This document shows positions 53,760-62,166 of a DNA stretch of 64,000 bases, piece after piece (within the stretch, counting starts at the first letter, position 1; each line of letters opens with the position of its first letter). This DNA is from JBJHDF01 sp050486405 (GTDB taxonomy: Bacteria > Pseudomonadota > Gammaproteobacteria > Pseudomonadales > Cellvibrionaceae), in the NCBI GenBank assembly GCA_050486405.1, contig JBJHDF010000014.1, positions 1-64,000 of the forward strand, in the 5' to 3' direction. The notes below the pieces were generated by a model. The model ran no database searches. It was not told the origin of the DNA and worked only from the letters and a program-made list of their open reading frames with translations. Both the position numbers and the translations under genes were made by a program.

Positions 53760-53888
53760 GCGGTACACGGAAGTACCGCCGCCGGGCGAAGCCCGGTCGC
53801 GAGCCCTTGAAATACCAGTAATTCCACGTAATTGCGCCAGTATTTCAAGGGCGACAACTAAATAGATCAGGACGATCTATTTAGTTGT
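53760..53888. repeat. Island of four consecutive hairpins inside the pigment cluster
   Basis: Four perfect inverted repeats follow one another: 53760-53766/53773-53779 (7 bp), 53782-53787/53791-53796 (6 bp), 53803-53815/53840-53852 (13 bp, GCCCTTGAAATAC), and 53854-53868/53874-53888 (15 bp, ACAACTAAATAGATC). The last two are AT-rich, unlike the surrounding DNA, and the last contains the glycosyltransferase stop codon. On the minus strand the first is followed by ATTATTATTT. They may terminate or process the transcript, or mark an inserted repeat. Confidence 0.6.
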
Positions 53889-54630
53889 AAGGTAAAAAGC
53901 GCCGCCGCAACAGGCGCGGCAGCCGCCACAGCATGCCAAAAAACAGCCGGGTGTGCATGCGGGTGATGCGGATGTTGTCGCGCAGCATGTGAAAGTGCGA
54001 TTCCATATCCTCACCGTAGCGCACCCGGGTGTCGACGTGCATCACCGGCAGGCCCTGCCAGTAGAGGCGCACCAGTATGTCGGTGTCGAAATCCATGCGC
54101 CGCCCCACACTGTGCCGCTGCAACAGGGCCAGGGTGGCGGCCAGGGGGTAGAGCCGGTAGCCGCACATGGAGTCGTGAATATTCCGGGACAGGGTGTGGA
54201 TGCATACCCACATGTCGGTGAACTTTCTGCCCCGCCGCCGGCCCGGCGGCATGTCGCTGTAACTGCGCCGGCCGCTGACCACCGCCCCGGGGTGCTCGCG
54301 CATGGCCTGCAGAAAGGCGGGCAGATCGTCCAGGTCGTGCTGACCATCGGCATCCACCTGCAGGGCGTGGCTGAAACCCGCGTCCATGGCCTCACTCAGC
54401 CCCCGGCACACTGCCACGCCCTTGCCGCTGTTTTGCGGCAGACGGATCAGGCTCACGCCTTCGAGCGCGCTCAGTTGATCCAGCACCCGGGCGCAGTCCG
54501 GTTCACTGCCATCGTCCACCAACAGTACCGGCAAGCCGGCCTGGCGCAGACTCTGCACTATGCCCGGCAACTTGCGCGCGTGGTTGTAGACGGGGATCAG
54601 GGCGCAGGGCTGCGGGGCGCTGTCATCCAT
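53881..54630 (-). CDS. Glycosyltransferase family 2 of the aryl-polyene cluster
   Basis: From ATG 54630 the 249-residue protein shows the GT2 fold: CALIPVYNHARKL (9-21), VLLVDDGSEPD (35-45), NSGKGVAVCRGL (67-78) and the metal-binding DAD (93-95) in LQVDADGQHDL. Such enzymes move a sugar from a nucleotide or lipid carrier. In aryl-polyene clusters it may glycosylate the polyene lipid. An ATG 16 codons further upstream (54678) lies deeper in the preceding gene; the chosen start overlaps that gene by only 8 bases. Confidence 0.85.
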   Translation of the reverse strand: MDDSAPQPCALIPVYNHARKLPGIVQSLRQAGLPVLLVDDGSEPDCARVLDQLSALEGVSLIRLPQNSGKGVAVCRGLSEAMDAGFSHALQVDADGQHDLDDLPAFLQAMREHPGAVVSGRRSYSDMPPGRRRGRKFTDMWVCIHTLSRNIHDSMCGYRLYPLAATLALLQRHSVGRRMDFDTDILVRLYWQGLPVMHVDTRVRYGEDMESHFHMLRDNIRITRMHTRLFFGMLWRLPRLLRRRFLPYN

Positions 54631-54997
54631 AGATAAGCTGTCCGGCGGAATAGCGGTGTTGGGCGTCGCGGAAATCAAAGCTCACCACCCGGCCGTCGTT
54701 GCCGGGGCGCAGAGTGAGTTCGGCTACGATGCCCGGAAGCATGGGGCGGGTGAATTTCAGGCGATCCACACGCAGCAGGGGCGCACTCTGACCAAACCGA
54801 TCGCGGCAGAAGTTGGCGGCCCAGGTCAGTTGCACCACACCGGGCACTATGGCGAGCTGGTCGAAGTGGCCGTGGAAGCAGTTGAGGTCGGCGGTGATGG
54901 CCAGGCGCCAGCGCACCTGACCGTCGAGTTCAAGGCATTCCAGCACGCTGGGGCACTGCAGCCGGGGCGACAGTTCGTCACTGGCCACGGCTATCAT
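54623..54997 (-). CDS. Hot-dog dehydratase (ApeI/FabA-like)
   Basis: This 124-residue protein has CFHGHFDQLAIVPGVVQL (40-57), the FabA/FabZ-like active-site loop with His44. ApeI-type proteins dehydrate 3-hydroxyacyl-ACP intermediates. It starts directly after the acyl carrier protein stop codon and overlaps the glycosyltransferase gene. A very similar short hot-dog protein is encoded in the other arm at 59788-60102. Confidence 0.82.
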   Translation of the reverse strand: MIAVASDELSPRLQCPSVLECLELDGQVRWRLAITADLNCFHGHFDQLAIVPGVVQLTWAANFCRDRFGQSAPLLRVDRLKFTRPMLPGIVAELTLRPGNDGRVVSFDFRDAQHRYSAGQLIYG

Positions 54998-55297
54998 TCA
55001 CTCCCCGTTGGTGTCGGCGGGCGGAGCAGTCTTTTCCGGGCTTGTTTCGGGCCGCTGCAGCAGATCGTAGACGGCGTCCACCACGTCCTGCACGGTACGC
55101 ACCTGACGGAAATCCTCCGGTTGAATCCGGCGACCGGTGTATTCCTTGAGCTTCACTGTCAGATCCACGGCGTCAATGCTGTCGATGTCCAGATCCTCGT
55201 AGAGATTGGCGTCCGGCGTCACGGCGTCGGGCTCGATCTCGAACAGGGAGACCAGCGTCTCCTTCAGATAGGAATAGATATTATCCTTTGTGTACAT
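54998..55297 (-). CDS. Acyl carrier protein 1 of the aryl-polyene cluster
   Basis: This 99-residue acidic protein has the phosphopantetheine site DIDSIDAVDL with Ser40. It is longer than FabC-type AcpP because of a Glu/Pro/Thr-rich tail. It carries growing chains or starter units as thioesters. A 159-base gap with an AT-rich stretch (TTAAAATGTGTAAAAAGG) separates it from the acyltransferase gene upstream, so it may have its own promoter. Confidence 0.9.
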   Translation of the reverse strand: MYTKDNIYSYLKETLVSLFEIEPDAVTPDANLYEDLDIDSIDAVDLTVKLKEYTGRRIQPEDFRQVRTVQDVVDAVYDLLQRPETSPEKTAPPADTNGE

Positions 55298-55456
55298 AAA
55301 AGCAGTTCACTCAAGTCGTCAGCGCCCGCCCGGGTGCGGGTGCCGGGGCGTCACCGGACAAGCCGGCGTCGCACGGTTTTCCAGTTGTTAAAATGTGTAA
55401 AAAGGCCGCCAGTTTACCAGAGCGCGGGAAGCCTTGACCAGAAGCCATCTCATAAA

Positions 55457-56263
55457 CTATTGCGCCCCCTGCCGCCCTCGGGCTTCGGCCAGCAACTGCT
55501 CGAAATAGGCCTTCAGGTCCCGGGTCAGGTGTCGGGCCGCCGTGCTCTGCATCTGCCCCTCCAGCAAGTAGTCGGCCACGGCAAAGGTAGGCAGCCCCCG
55601 CAGGGTCAGATGTCCCCGGCGCTCGGGCACCCGGTACCAGGGCTGGCCCTTGAGCAGCATGGGTGGCTCACAGGTGATCAGCACGGGAGTGAAGTCCCGG
55701 CCCGCGCTCAGGGCGATATTGGCCGGCCCGCGCTGGAAACTCAGCGGTTCGCCGGGGCGACTGCGGGTGCCCTCGGGAAAAACAATCAGTGTATCGCCGT
55801 GGGCCAGGGCGTCGACACAGCGCTGGAAGAGACGGGGGTCGTCGTTGCGGATGTAGTTGGCCGCCCGTACCGTCAGGGTGGTGAAGGGGTTGCGCCACAG
55901 GGCGCCCTTGATCACGCAGTTGGCGCCATCGCTCAGGCCAATCAGGAAGACCACATCGAGCAGGGTGGGGTGATTGGCGACGATCAACTGGTTGGGATCT
56001 CGCAGCCGCTCCACCTCGTGCAGCTCCCAGGTAATCAGCCCCAGGCCCCGCAGCAACTGTAGGTAAAACCAGAAGAGACGACTGATCAGGCGCCGGGTGA
56101 GGCGGTGTCGCACCTGGGACTGCATGGGAGTCAGGTAGAGCAGGGGGAAAACCGTCAGGGACAGAGCGAGACCACCGGCGCCGAAAATCACGAACCCGAG
56201 ACCAGTAAAGGGTATCCGCCAGGCGCGGCTGGCGGAAAGGCGCCACCACAGGTCGGTGATCAC
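55457..56263 (-). CDS. Lysophospholipid acyltransferase-like protein (PlsC/LPLAT family)
   Basis: This 268-residue membrane-bound acyltransferase has the HX4D motif NHPTLLD (97-103, His98 and Asp103), FPEGTRSRP (162-170), and one or two N-terminal membrane segments (about 20-45). In aryl-polyene clusters such enzymes are thought to join the polyene or a fatty acid to the lipid scaffold. The start overlaps the chorismatase stop (ATGA). Confidence 0.85.
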   Translation of the reverse strand: MITDLWWRLSASRAWRIPFTGLGFVIFGAGGLALSLTVFPLLYLTPMQSQVRHRLTRRLISRLFWFYLQLLRGLGLITWELHEVERLRDPNQLIVANHPTLLDVVFLIGLSDGANCVIKGALWRNPFTTLTVRAANYIRNDDPRLFQRCVDALAHGDTLIVFPEGTRSRPGEPLSFQRGPANIALSAGRDFTPVLITCEPPMLLKGQPWYRVPERRGHLTLRGLPTFAVADYLLEGQMQSTAARHLTRDLKAYFEQLLAEARGRQGAQ

Positions 56264-57243
56264 AACCCGCTGCTCCAGGTGCCCTCCACCTCCAGTAGCA
56301 GTTCCCGACGACAGATGTCCGAACGCAGATACACCGCCGGCACCGGCCCGAAGTGCGCCGCTACCGCCGCTTTCACCTCCGGCAGATCCCCGGCCCGACG
56401 CAAATAGATTTTCAGCTGTTCCGCCCGCAGCGGCGCCATCAGCCGCGCCTCTTCCGCCACATGGGCCAGCAAAGCGTCAAGATTTTCCAGGGTCACGGAC
56501 AGCTGCCCCTGCAGGTCGTCCGGGTGCCGGGTTTCATGGCCCAGCACACTGGCGGTGCCGGAAACGAACAGGGTGCCCTGCCGCCCCGGGGGCTGCAACA
56601 GGCTGGCCCGGGCAAAGGAGGGGCTGCGGGGGCCGTGCTGGGGCGGGTAGTGGTAGGCGCTCATCTGCCGGGGGTTTTCAAAATGCAGGGCCGACTCTCG
56701 GGCAGCCAGGGCATAAACCAGCAGATCATCACCTTCGTGACCCAAAGCGCAGGCAGAGGGGTACTGGCAGTCTGCCAATTGCCACTGCTCAAAGGCGTTG
56801 TGGCGACCCACGCAGAACTGCCGATAGCGCTCGCCCTCGGCATCTTCACGGTTGATGTCCGCCAGATAGTTCCATATGCGCACCAGGTGGGGGTAACCCA
56901 GATCCCGGGTCTGCTGCAGAAGACGGCTGTAGAGTTGCTCCGACAGCCGCGTCATGGACTCGTCGCTGCCCCGCAGCACCACCAACAACAGGTCGTCGGT
57001 CTGCGCCACAAAGCCCCCGTCCAGGGGCCTGTGCTGCACCGGCGACCACTGGTACAACGCCTCGACGGCCCGGTCCGGATGCAGCAGTGGCAGACCGGTG
57101 GCCAGCACCGGCGCAGGCCCGGCCTGACCGGCAAAGGTCGTCAGCGCCAGCAACCGGGGGTCACCCTGCAACTGCCGCCACCCTTCGGGCGACAACTCAC
57201 TCGACGAAAAATGATACTGACAACTGAAACCCCGTGACTGCAC
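56260..57243 (-). CDS. Chorismatase (XanB2/FkbO family), hydroxybenzoate synthase
   Basis: This family cuts chorismate to 3- or 4-hydroxybenzoate (XanB2) or to dihydroxy-dienes (FkbO) and is often labelled 'pteridine-dependent deoxygenase-like'. The protein has HLVRIWNYLADIN, RYRQFCVGRHNAF and GTASVLGHETRHPDDL, all typical. I place the start at GTG 57243 (327 residues) because GGAGG lies 5 bases upstream and a perfect TATAAT at 57275-57270 would leave only a few bases before the ATG at 57255. It leads the minus-strand arm of the pigment cluster and should supply the aryl head group. Confidence 0.85.
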   Translation of the reverse strand: MQSRGFSCQYHFSSSELSPEGWRQLQGDPRLLALTTFAGQAGPAPVLATGLPLLHPDRAVEALYQWSPVQHRPLDGGFVAQTDDLLLVVLRGSDESMTRLSEQLYSRLLQQTRDLGYPHLVRIWNYLADINREDAEGERYRQFCVGRHNAFEQWQLADCQYPSACALGHEGDDLLVYALAARESALHFENPRQMSAYHYPPQHGPRSPSFARASLLQPPGRQGTLFVSGTASVLGHETRHPDDLQGQLSVTLENLDALLAHVAEEARLMAPLRAEQLKIYLRRAGDLPEVKAAVAAHFGPVPAVYLRSDICRRELLLEVEGTWSSGL

Positions 57244-57269
57244 CGCGACCTCCATTTGGACCCGTGCGG

Positions 57270-57275
57270 ATTATA
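57270..57275 (-). promoter_or_regulatory. -10 box of the minus-strand arm of the pigment cluster
   Basis: A perfect TATAAT lies 26 bases before the chosen GTG start of the chorismatase gene. The -35 region is weak, so an activator is possible. Confidence 0.5.
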
Positions 57276-57303
57276 AACATCATGATAGCGCCACGACACC
57301 GTC

Positions 57304-57332
57304 TTGATTAGCCCAGGCCCCTCCCGTAAAGT
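57304..57332 (+). promoter_or_regulatory. Candidate promoter of the plus-strand arm of the pigment cluster
   Basis: TTGATT (57304-57309) and TAAAGT (57327-57332) are 17 bases apart, each with four of six consensus bases, and lie 30 bases before the methyltransferase start. It stands back to back with the -10 box at 57270-57275. Confidence 0.5.
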
Positions 57333-57362
57333 ACGCGGGTTCAATTATCCGGGAAATCCACC

Positions 57363-58124
57363 ATGCCCCAGGGGGATCAGCAACAACCGCTGGCACCGCA
57401 TCCAGTGCTGGAAGACTACTATACCGATGCCAGGGCCCGGCGCGAAAAAGTGGACAGCATGTTCGACTCTTCCGCCGAGCACTACGACTGGATCACCAGT
57501 GTCATGAGCTTTGGTTCCGGGCGCTGGTACCGGCGTCAGGCGCTGCTGCGCGCCGGTGTGCGCGAAGGCGACCGCCTGCTGGACGTGGGCGCCGGCACCG
57601 GCGTTGTGTCCCTGCTGGCCCAGCAGATCACCGGCGAAGAGGGTCTGGTGGTAGCGCTGGACCCCAGCCGCGGCATGCTCGGCGAGGCGGTACAGGCCGG
57701 CGTCAAGCGCGCCACTCTGGGTCTGGGCGAAGCCCTGCCCTTTGCCGACAATACCTTCGACTTTCTGACCATGGGCTATGCCCTGCGCCATGTAGCGGAT
57801 TTGCGCACAGCCTTTGCCGAGTACCAGCGGGTGCTCAAGCCCGGCGGCAAACTGCTGCTGCTGGAAATCACCCGCCCCGAAAGCCGCATCGGCCGGGGCC
57901 TGCTCAAGGCCTACATGAAAGGCGTGGTGCCCAATCTGGCGCGGGTGTTTCGCCGCAGCGCCGACAGCAAGGTATTGATGCGCTACTACTGGGACACCAT
58001 CGAGCAGTGCGTACCCCCCGACACCATCGTCCAGGCCCTGCAGGATACCGGTCTGGAGGACGCTCAGCGCCACCGGGTGATGGGCATTTTCAGCGAATAC
58101 AGCGGCCTCAAGCCGACCCGATAA
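57363..58124 (+). CDS. SAM-dependent methyltransferase (UbiE-like) of the aryl-polyene cluster
   Basis: This 253-residue class I methyltransferase has motif I LLDVGAGTG (72-80), VALDPSRGML for motif II and LPFADNTFDFLTMGYALRH for the post-I region, closest to the UbiE/COQ5 family. It is unlikely to be the housekeeping UbiE, given its place at the head of the pigment genes. It probably methylates the aryl head group. It is 19 bases ahead of the acyl carrier protein gene. Confidence 0.82.
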   Translation: MPQGDQQQPLAPHPVLEDYYTDARARREKVDSMFDSSAEHYDWITSVMSFGSGRWYRRQALLRAGVREGDRLLDVGAGTGVVSLLAQQITGEEGLVVALDPSRGMLGEAVQAGVKRATLGLGEALPFADNTFDFLTMGYALRHVADLRTAFAEYQRVLKPGGKLLLLEITRPESRIGRGLLKAYMKGVVPNLARVFRRSADSKVLMRYYWDTIEQCVPPDTIVQALQDTGLEDAQRHRVMGIFSEYSGLKPTR

Positions 58125-58143
58125 TCGACAGGTTAGCCACGCA

Positions 58144-58431
58144 ATGACCGAGCAGACCCCGCAAACCGAGCAAGAGCGCAAACTGGCCGCCATTCTGGTG
58201 GACGCCCTGGAACTGGAAGATGTGGCCCCGGAGGAGATAGATCCCGAGGCGCCCCTGTTTGACCCCGGCAACAGCAACAGCCTGGGACTGGACTCCATCG
58301 ACGCCCTGGAGATTTCCCTGGCCATCGCCACCCACTACAAAGTCCAGCTCAAGGCCGATGACGACAACAACAAGGCCATCTTCTACAGCCTGCGCAGCCT
58401 CAGCCAGCACATCGAGACTCAGTCGACCTGA
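58144..58431 (+). CDS. Acyl carrier protein 2 of the aryl-polyene cluster
   Basis: This 95-residue acidic protein has GLDSIDALEI with the phosphopantetheine Ser51. An insertion FDPGNSNS before the site makes it longer than AcpP, a layout known from ApeE/ApeF-type carriers. It lies directly before the AMP-dependent ligase gene, so it may be the carrier that receives the aryl starter. Confidence 0.9.
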   Translation: MTEQTPQTEQERKLAAILVDALELEDVAPEEIDPEAPLFDPGNSNSLGLDSIDALEISLAIATHYKVQLKADDDNNKAIFYSLRSLSQHIETQST

Positions 58432-58442
58432 GTCACGAAGTC

Positions 58443-59798
58443 ATGATTCCCCTGATTCGCCAGTACCAGCCGGACCACCCCATGGTGGTGGGCGGGGGTG
58501 CCGACGGTGAGCAAGTGCTCACCCAGCGGGATTTCCTGCACGACCTGCAGCGCCTGATTCCGCGCCTGCCCGCCGGCGACAGCGCCTTTGTGCTGTGCCA
58601 GGATCGCTACCATTTTCTGCTGGTGTTCTGCGCCAACCTGCTGCGCGGCACGGTCAACCTGCTGCCGCCCAACGGTCACGACAGCACTCTGCAACAGATC
58701 GCCGCCGACCACCCCGGCTGCCTGTGCCTGACCGACACCGCCCTGGACACAACACTGCCCTGCACCGACATTCGCCAATTGCTGGCCGCAGCGGCGCCTG
58801 TGGGCGACGACAACCCCAACGCAACGGACATCGAGTTGCCGGACATCCCCGCCGACCGGGTGGCAGCCCTGGCCTTCACCTCCGGCAGCACCGGCACCCC
58901 CAACCCCAACACCAAGCGCTGGGGCACCCTGGCCGCCGCCACCGGGCTGCTCTCGGCGCGCCTGCTGGCCGGGCAGCGGGCCACCGTACTGGCCACGGTG
59001 CCCTCACAACACATGTACGGTCTGGAGATGACCGTGATGATGGCCCTGCAGGGGCTGTGCACTCTGCACCGCGGCAAACCCTTTTACCCGGAGGACATCC
59101 GGCACCTGCTGCAGACCCTGCCGGCGCCGGTACTGCTGGTGAGCACCCCGGTGCACCTGCGGGCCATGGTCAACGCCGGTCTGTCCATGCCGCCCGTGGC
59201 CGCCATCGTCTCCGCCACCGCGCCCCTGGACAGCGCCCTGGCCCAGGCCGCCGCCGACTGCTTTCAGGCCGCCATGCTGGAAGTCTACGGCTGCACCGAA
59301 ACCGGCAGCCTGGCCACCCGGGAGACCAACCGCAGCCCCCTGTGGCAACCGCTGGAGGGCATCGAGCTGCACAGCGATGCCGAGGGCAGCAGCGCCCGGG
59401 CGCCGCACTTGCCGGAAACGGTGCCGCTGCAGGATCAACTGGAACTGCAACCGGACGGCCGCTTTGCGCTGCTGGGCCGCAACGCCGACATGATCAACGT
59501 GGCGGGCAAGCGCGCCTCCCTGGCAGACCTGACCCAGAAATTGCTGGATATCGACGGTGTTCACGACGGTGTCATCTTTATGCCCGACGATGAGCGGCGC
59601 CAGGCGGTGGGGCGCCCCGCCGCCCTGGTGGTCAGCGACCTGTCCCGCCGGGAGCTGGTGGCGGCACTGGCCACCAGGATGGACGCCGAGTTCATTCCCC
59701 GCCCCCTGCGCCGGGTGGACGCCCTGCCGCGCAACGACACCGGCAAGCTGACCCGGGCGACCATCACCGAGCTGTGGAGACAGACCAGTGAGCGCTGA
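58443..59798 (+). CDS. AMP-dependent aryl/acyl-ACP ligase (ApeH-like)
   Basis: This 451-residue ANL-family enzyme is expected to activate hydroxybenzoate or a related acid with ATP and load it onto a carrier protein. The P-loop-like motif reads TSGSTGTPNPNTK (146-158), with Asn154 where a Lys is usual. VYGCTETG marks the A5 region, and the catalytic C-terminal Lys is in NDTGKLTR (about 437). It is shorter than usual ANL ligases (500 or more residues), as is typical of this cluster type. The next gene overlaps its end by 11 bases. Confidence 0.85.
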   Translation: MIPLIRQYQPDHPMVVGGGADGEQVLTQRDFLHDLQRLIPRLPAGDSAFVLCQDRYHFLLVFCANLLRGTVNLLPPNGHDSTLQQIAADHPGCLCLTDTALDTTLPCTDIRQLLAAAAPVGDDNPNATDIELPDIPADRVAALAFTSGSTGTPNPNTKRWGTLAAATGLLSARLLAGQRATVLATVPSQHMYGLEMTVMMALQGLCTLHRGKPFYPEDIRHLLQTLPAPVLLVSTPVHLRAMVNAGLSMPPVAAIVSATAPLDSALAQAAADCFQAAMLEVYGCTETGSLATRETNRSPLWQPLEGIELHSDAEGSSARAPHLPETVPLQDQLELQPDGRFALLGRNADMINVAGKRASLADLTQKLLDIDGVHDGVIFMPDDERRQAVGRPAALVVSDLSRRELVAALATRMDAEFIPRPLRRVDALPRNDTGKLTRATITELWRQTSER

Positions 59799-60102
59799 AC
59801 CCGACACCTCCACCGCTATTGAATTTTCCGTGCCCGACGAGCACCCCTGTTTTGCCGGACACTTTCCCGACGACCCGCTGGTGCCCGGCGCCCTGCTGCT
59901 GACCTGGTGCCTGCAGCAGTTGCAGCGCCAACAGCCGGCGCTGGCCGTGGCCGGGGTGCGGCTGTTCAAGTTTCTGCACCCGGTGCGCCCCGGCGACCGG
60001 CTGCGCCTGGAAGTGGGCAGCCGCTCCGGCACGCGCCTGCCCCTGACTCTCTACTGCAACGGGCACACGGCGGGCAAGGGCTCCCTGGAGTGCCATCCGT
60101 GA
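59788..60102 (+). CDS. Small hot-dog dehydratase (ApeI/FabA-like), plus-strand arm
   Basis: This 104-residue protein starts with GTG inside the ligase gene. CFAGHFPDDPLVPGALLL (21-38) is the FabA-type active-site loop with His25. It resembles the protein encoded at 54623-54997. Two such proteins in one cluster suggest either redundancy or a heterodimer. Its stop overlaps the following acyltransferase start (GTGA). Confidence 0.8.
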   Translation: MSAEPDTSTAIEFSVPDEHPCFAGHFPDDPLVPGALLLTWCLQQLQRQQPALAVAGVRLFKFLHPVRPGDRLRLEVGSRSGTRLPLTLYCNGHTAGKGSLECHP

Positions 60103-61007
60103 GCCACTCCTGGCGCAGCGACCGGGAAAAAGGCAGCCCTCTGGCACTGGGTATTCTGCGCTGGGTGGGGCTGCACCTGGGGCGCCGCACCCTGCTGCTG
60201 TTTCTCTACCCCACCGCCTTTTACTACCTGCTCTTTGCCGGCAAGGCGCGGCGCGCCTCGCGCCGGTTTCTGACCCGGGCCCTGGGCCGGCAGCCCGGGC
60301 TCGCTCAGATCTACCGCCACCTGCTCACCTTCGCCATTGTCTCCACCGACCGCCTGCTGTTTCTCGCCGGACGCCGGGACCAGTTCGAGATCAGCGTCAG
60401 CGGCGACGAGCTGTTCGACCCGGGCCGCCTGCAGGGCGCGGTGCTGCTCACCGCGCACTTTGGCAGCTTTGACATTCTGCGTGTCACCGGCCGCGACGAC
60501 CGGGACCTGCGCCTGCGCATCCTGCTGGACAAGGCCCACAACGCCAACGCCCTGGCGCTGATCCAGCGCATGGACCCGGCGCTGGCCGCCGACGTCATCG
60601 ATGCCGGCGCACCCGGCCCGGCGCTGGCCATTACCCTGGGCGAGGCCATCAAACGCGGCGAACTGGTGGGCGTCATGGCGGACCGCAGCGGCCCGGGGGA
60701 AGCCCGTGTGCAACTGCCGTTTTTCGGTGAACCCGCCGACTTTCCCCTGGGCCCCTGGCAAATGGCGGCGGCCCTGCGCACGCCGGTGATCGCCTGCTTC
60801 GGTGTCTATTGCGGCGGCAGGCGGTATCATATGCACTTTGAGCGGATCGGCGAGCCCGAGGGCAGCTCGCGCAAGGAGCGCCGGCAGGCCATGAGCGACA
60901 GCCAGATCCGCTACGTACAACGGCTGGAAGACTACGCCCGGCAGCATCCCTACAACTGGTTCAATTTCTATGACTTCTGGCACCATGACGCCACTGCCGA
61001 TCACTGA
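60099..61007 (+). CDS. LpxL/HtrB-like acyltransferase of the aryl-polyene cluster
   Basis: From GTG 60099 the 302-residue protein has an N-terminal membrane segment (about 28-47) and the lipid A acyltransferase motif HX4D in TAHFGSFD (His120, Asp125). GVMADRSGPGEARVQLPFFG is also typical of the family. Enzymes of this type in aryl-polyene clusters may acylate the lipid or sugar part of the product. It overlaps the following ketosynthase gene by 23 bases. Confidence 0.85.
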   Translation: MSHSWRSDREKGSPLALGILRWVGLHLGRRTLLLFLYPTAFYYLLFAGKARRASRRFLTRALGRQPGLAQIYRHLLTFAIVSTDRLLFLAGRRDQFEISVSGDELFDPGRLQGAVLLTAHFGSFDILRVTGRDDRDLRLRILLDKAHNANALALIQRMDPALAADVIDAGAPGPALAITLGEAIKRGELVGVMADRSGPGEARVQLPFFGEPADFPLGPWQMAAALRTPVIACFGVYCGGRRYHMHFERIGEPEGSSRKERRQAMSDSQIRYVQRLEDYARQHPYNWFNFYDFWHHDATADH

Positions 61008-62166
61008 CTATACGCTCACCAGCAGCCTCGGGCTGGGGCGCCTGGCCCACCGCGACCGCCTGCTGGCGGGCGAGTCCGGGCTCAAACCCTGCGACTTCGA
61101 CGATGTGGATCTGACAACCTGGATCGGCGAGGTGCCGGGCGTCGACGAACAGACCCTGCCCGAGCCGCTGCGCGAGTACGACTGCCGCAACAACCGCCTG
61201 GCCTGGCTGGCCCTGCAACAGGACGATTTTATCGCCCGGGCGCGGGACGCGGTGGCCCGCTACGGTGCCAATCGCGTGGGCATTTTCACCGGCACCAGCA
61301 CCTCCGGCATCCACCAGACGGAACTGGCCTATCGCGAAGCCGACGAGGCGTTCAGCGCCCTGCCGGACCGGTACATCTACTCCAGCACCCACAACATCTA
61401 CTCGCTGGCGGATTTTGTACAGCGGGCGCTGGGTGCCACCGGTCTGTGCCTGTCGATTTCCACCGCCTGCTCTTCCAGCGCCAAGGTTTTCGCCTCCGCC
61501 CGCCGGGCCATGGCCAGCGGCCAGTGCGACGCCGCCATCGTCGGCGGCGTGGACAGCCTCTGCCTGACCACCCTCTACGGTTTCCACTCCCTGCAACTGG
61601 TGGCCCGGGACAAGTGCCGGCCCTTCGACGCCAATCGCACCGGCATTTCCATCGGCGAGGCCGGCGGCTTTGCCCTGCTGGAGCCGGGCGCCGACAGCCC
61701 CCTGGCACTGCTGGGTTACGGCGAAAGCGGCGACGCCCACCACATGTCCGCCCCGCACCCGGAGGGCGAGGGTGCGCGCCTGGCCATGGCCCAGGCCCTG
61801 GCCCGGGCCGGTGTGACACCGCAGCAGGTGGACTACGTCAACCTGCACGGCACCGGCACCCCGGCCAACGACCTGGCGGAATCCCGGGCCATCAACGCCC
61901 TGTTTGACACCTGTCCCTGGGTCAGCTCCACCAAGGGCTGGACCGGCCACACCCTGGGGGCGGCGGGCATCATTGAAGCAGGTTTTTCTCTGCTCTGCCT
62001 GGAGCACCAGTTTGTGCCGGCCAACCTCCACCTGGAGCAGCAGGACCCGGCCATCGACATCCGCCTGCCGCGCACCGCGCAGCGGCTGGCTGTTAAAAGA
62101 GTGCTGAGCAATTCCTTTGGTTTTGGCGGCAGCAACTGCAGTCTGCTGCTGGGAGAGAACGCGTGA
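60985..62166 (+). CDS. Beta-ketoacyl synthase, main polyene KS (ApeO-like)
   Basis: From ATG 60985 the 393-residue enzyme has the Cys162 nucleophile in STACSSSAKVF, His288 in NLHGTGTPAND and His322 in KGWTGHTLGAAG, so the condensing triad is complete. It starts PLPITDYTLTSSLG, as in ApeO proteins, rather than with the FabF pattern. It should pair with the chain-length factor encoded next, whose start overlaps by 4 bases. An ATG five codons upstream is possible. Confidence 0.88.
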   Translation: MTPLPITDYTLTSSLGLGRLAHRDRLLAGESGLKPCDFDDVDLTTWIGEVPGVDEQTLPEPLREYDCRNNRLAWLALQQDDFIARARDAVARYGANRVGIFTGTSTSGIHQTELAYREADEAFSALPDRYIYSSTHNIYSLADFVQRALGATGLCLSISTACSSSAKVFASARRAMASGQCDAAIVGGVDSLCLTTLYGFHSLQLVARDKCRPFDANRTGISIGEAGGFALLEPGADSPLALLGYGESGDAHHMSAPHPEGEGARLAMAQALARAGVTPQQVDYVNLHGTGTPANDLAESRAINALFDTCPWVSSTKGWTGHTLGAAGIIEAGFSLLCLEHQFVPANLHLEQQDPAIDIRLPRTAQRLAVKRVLSNSFGFGGSNCSLLLGENA

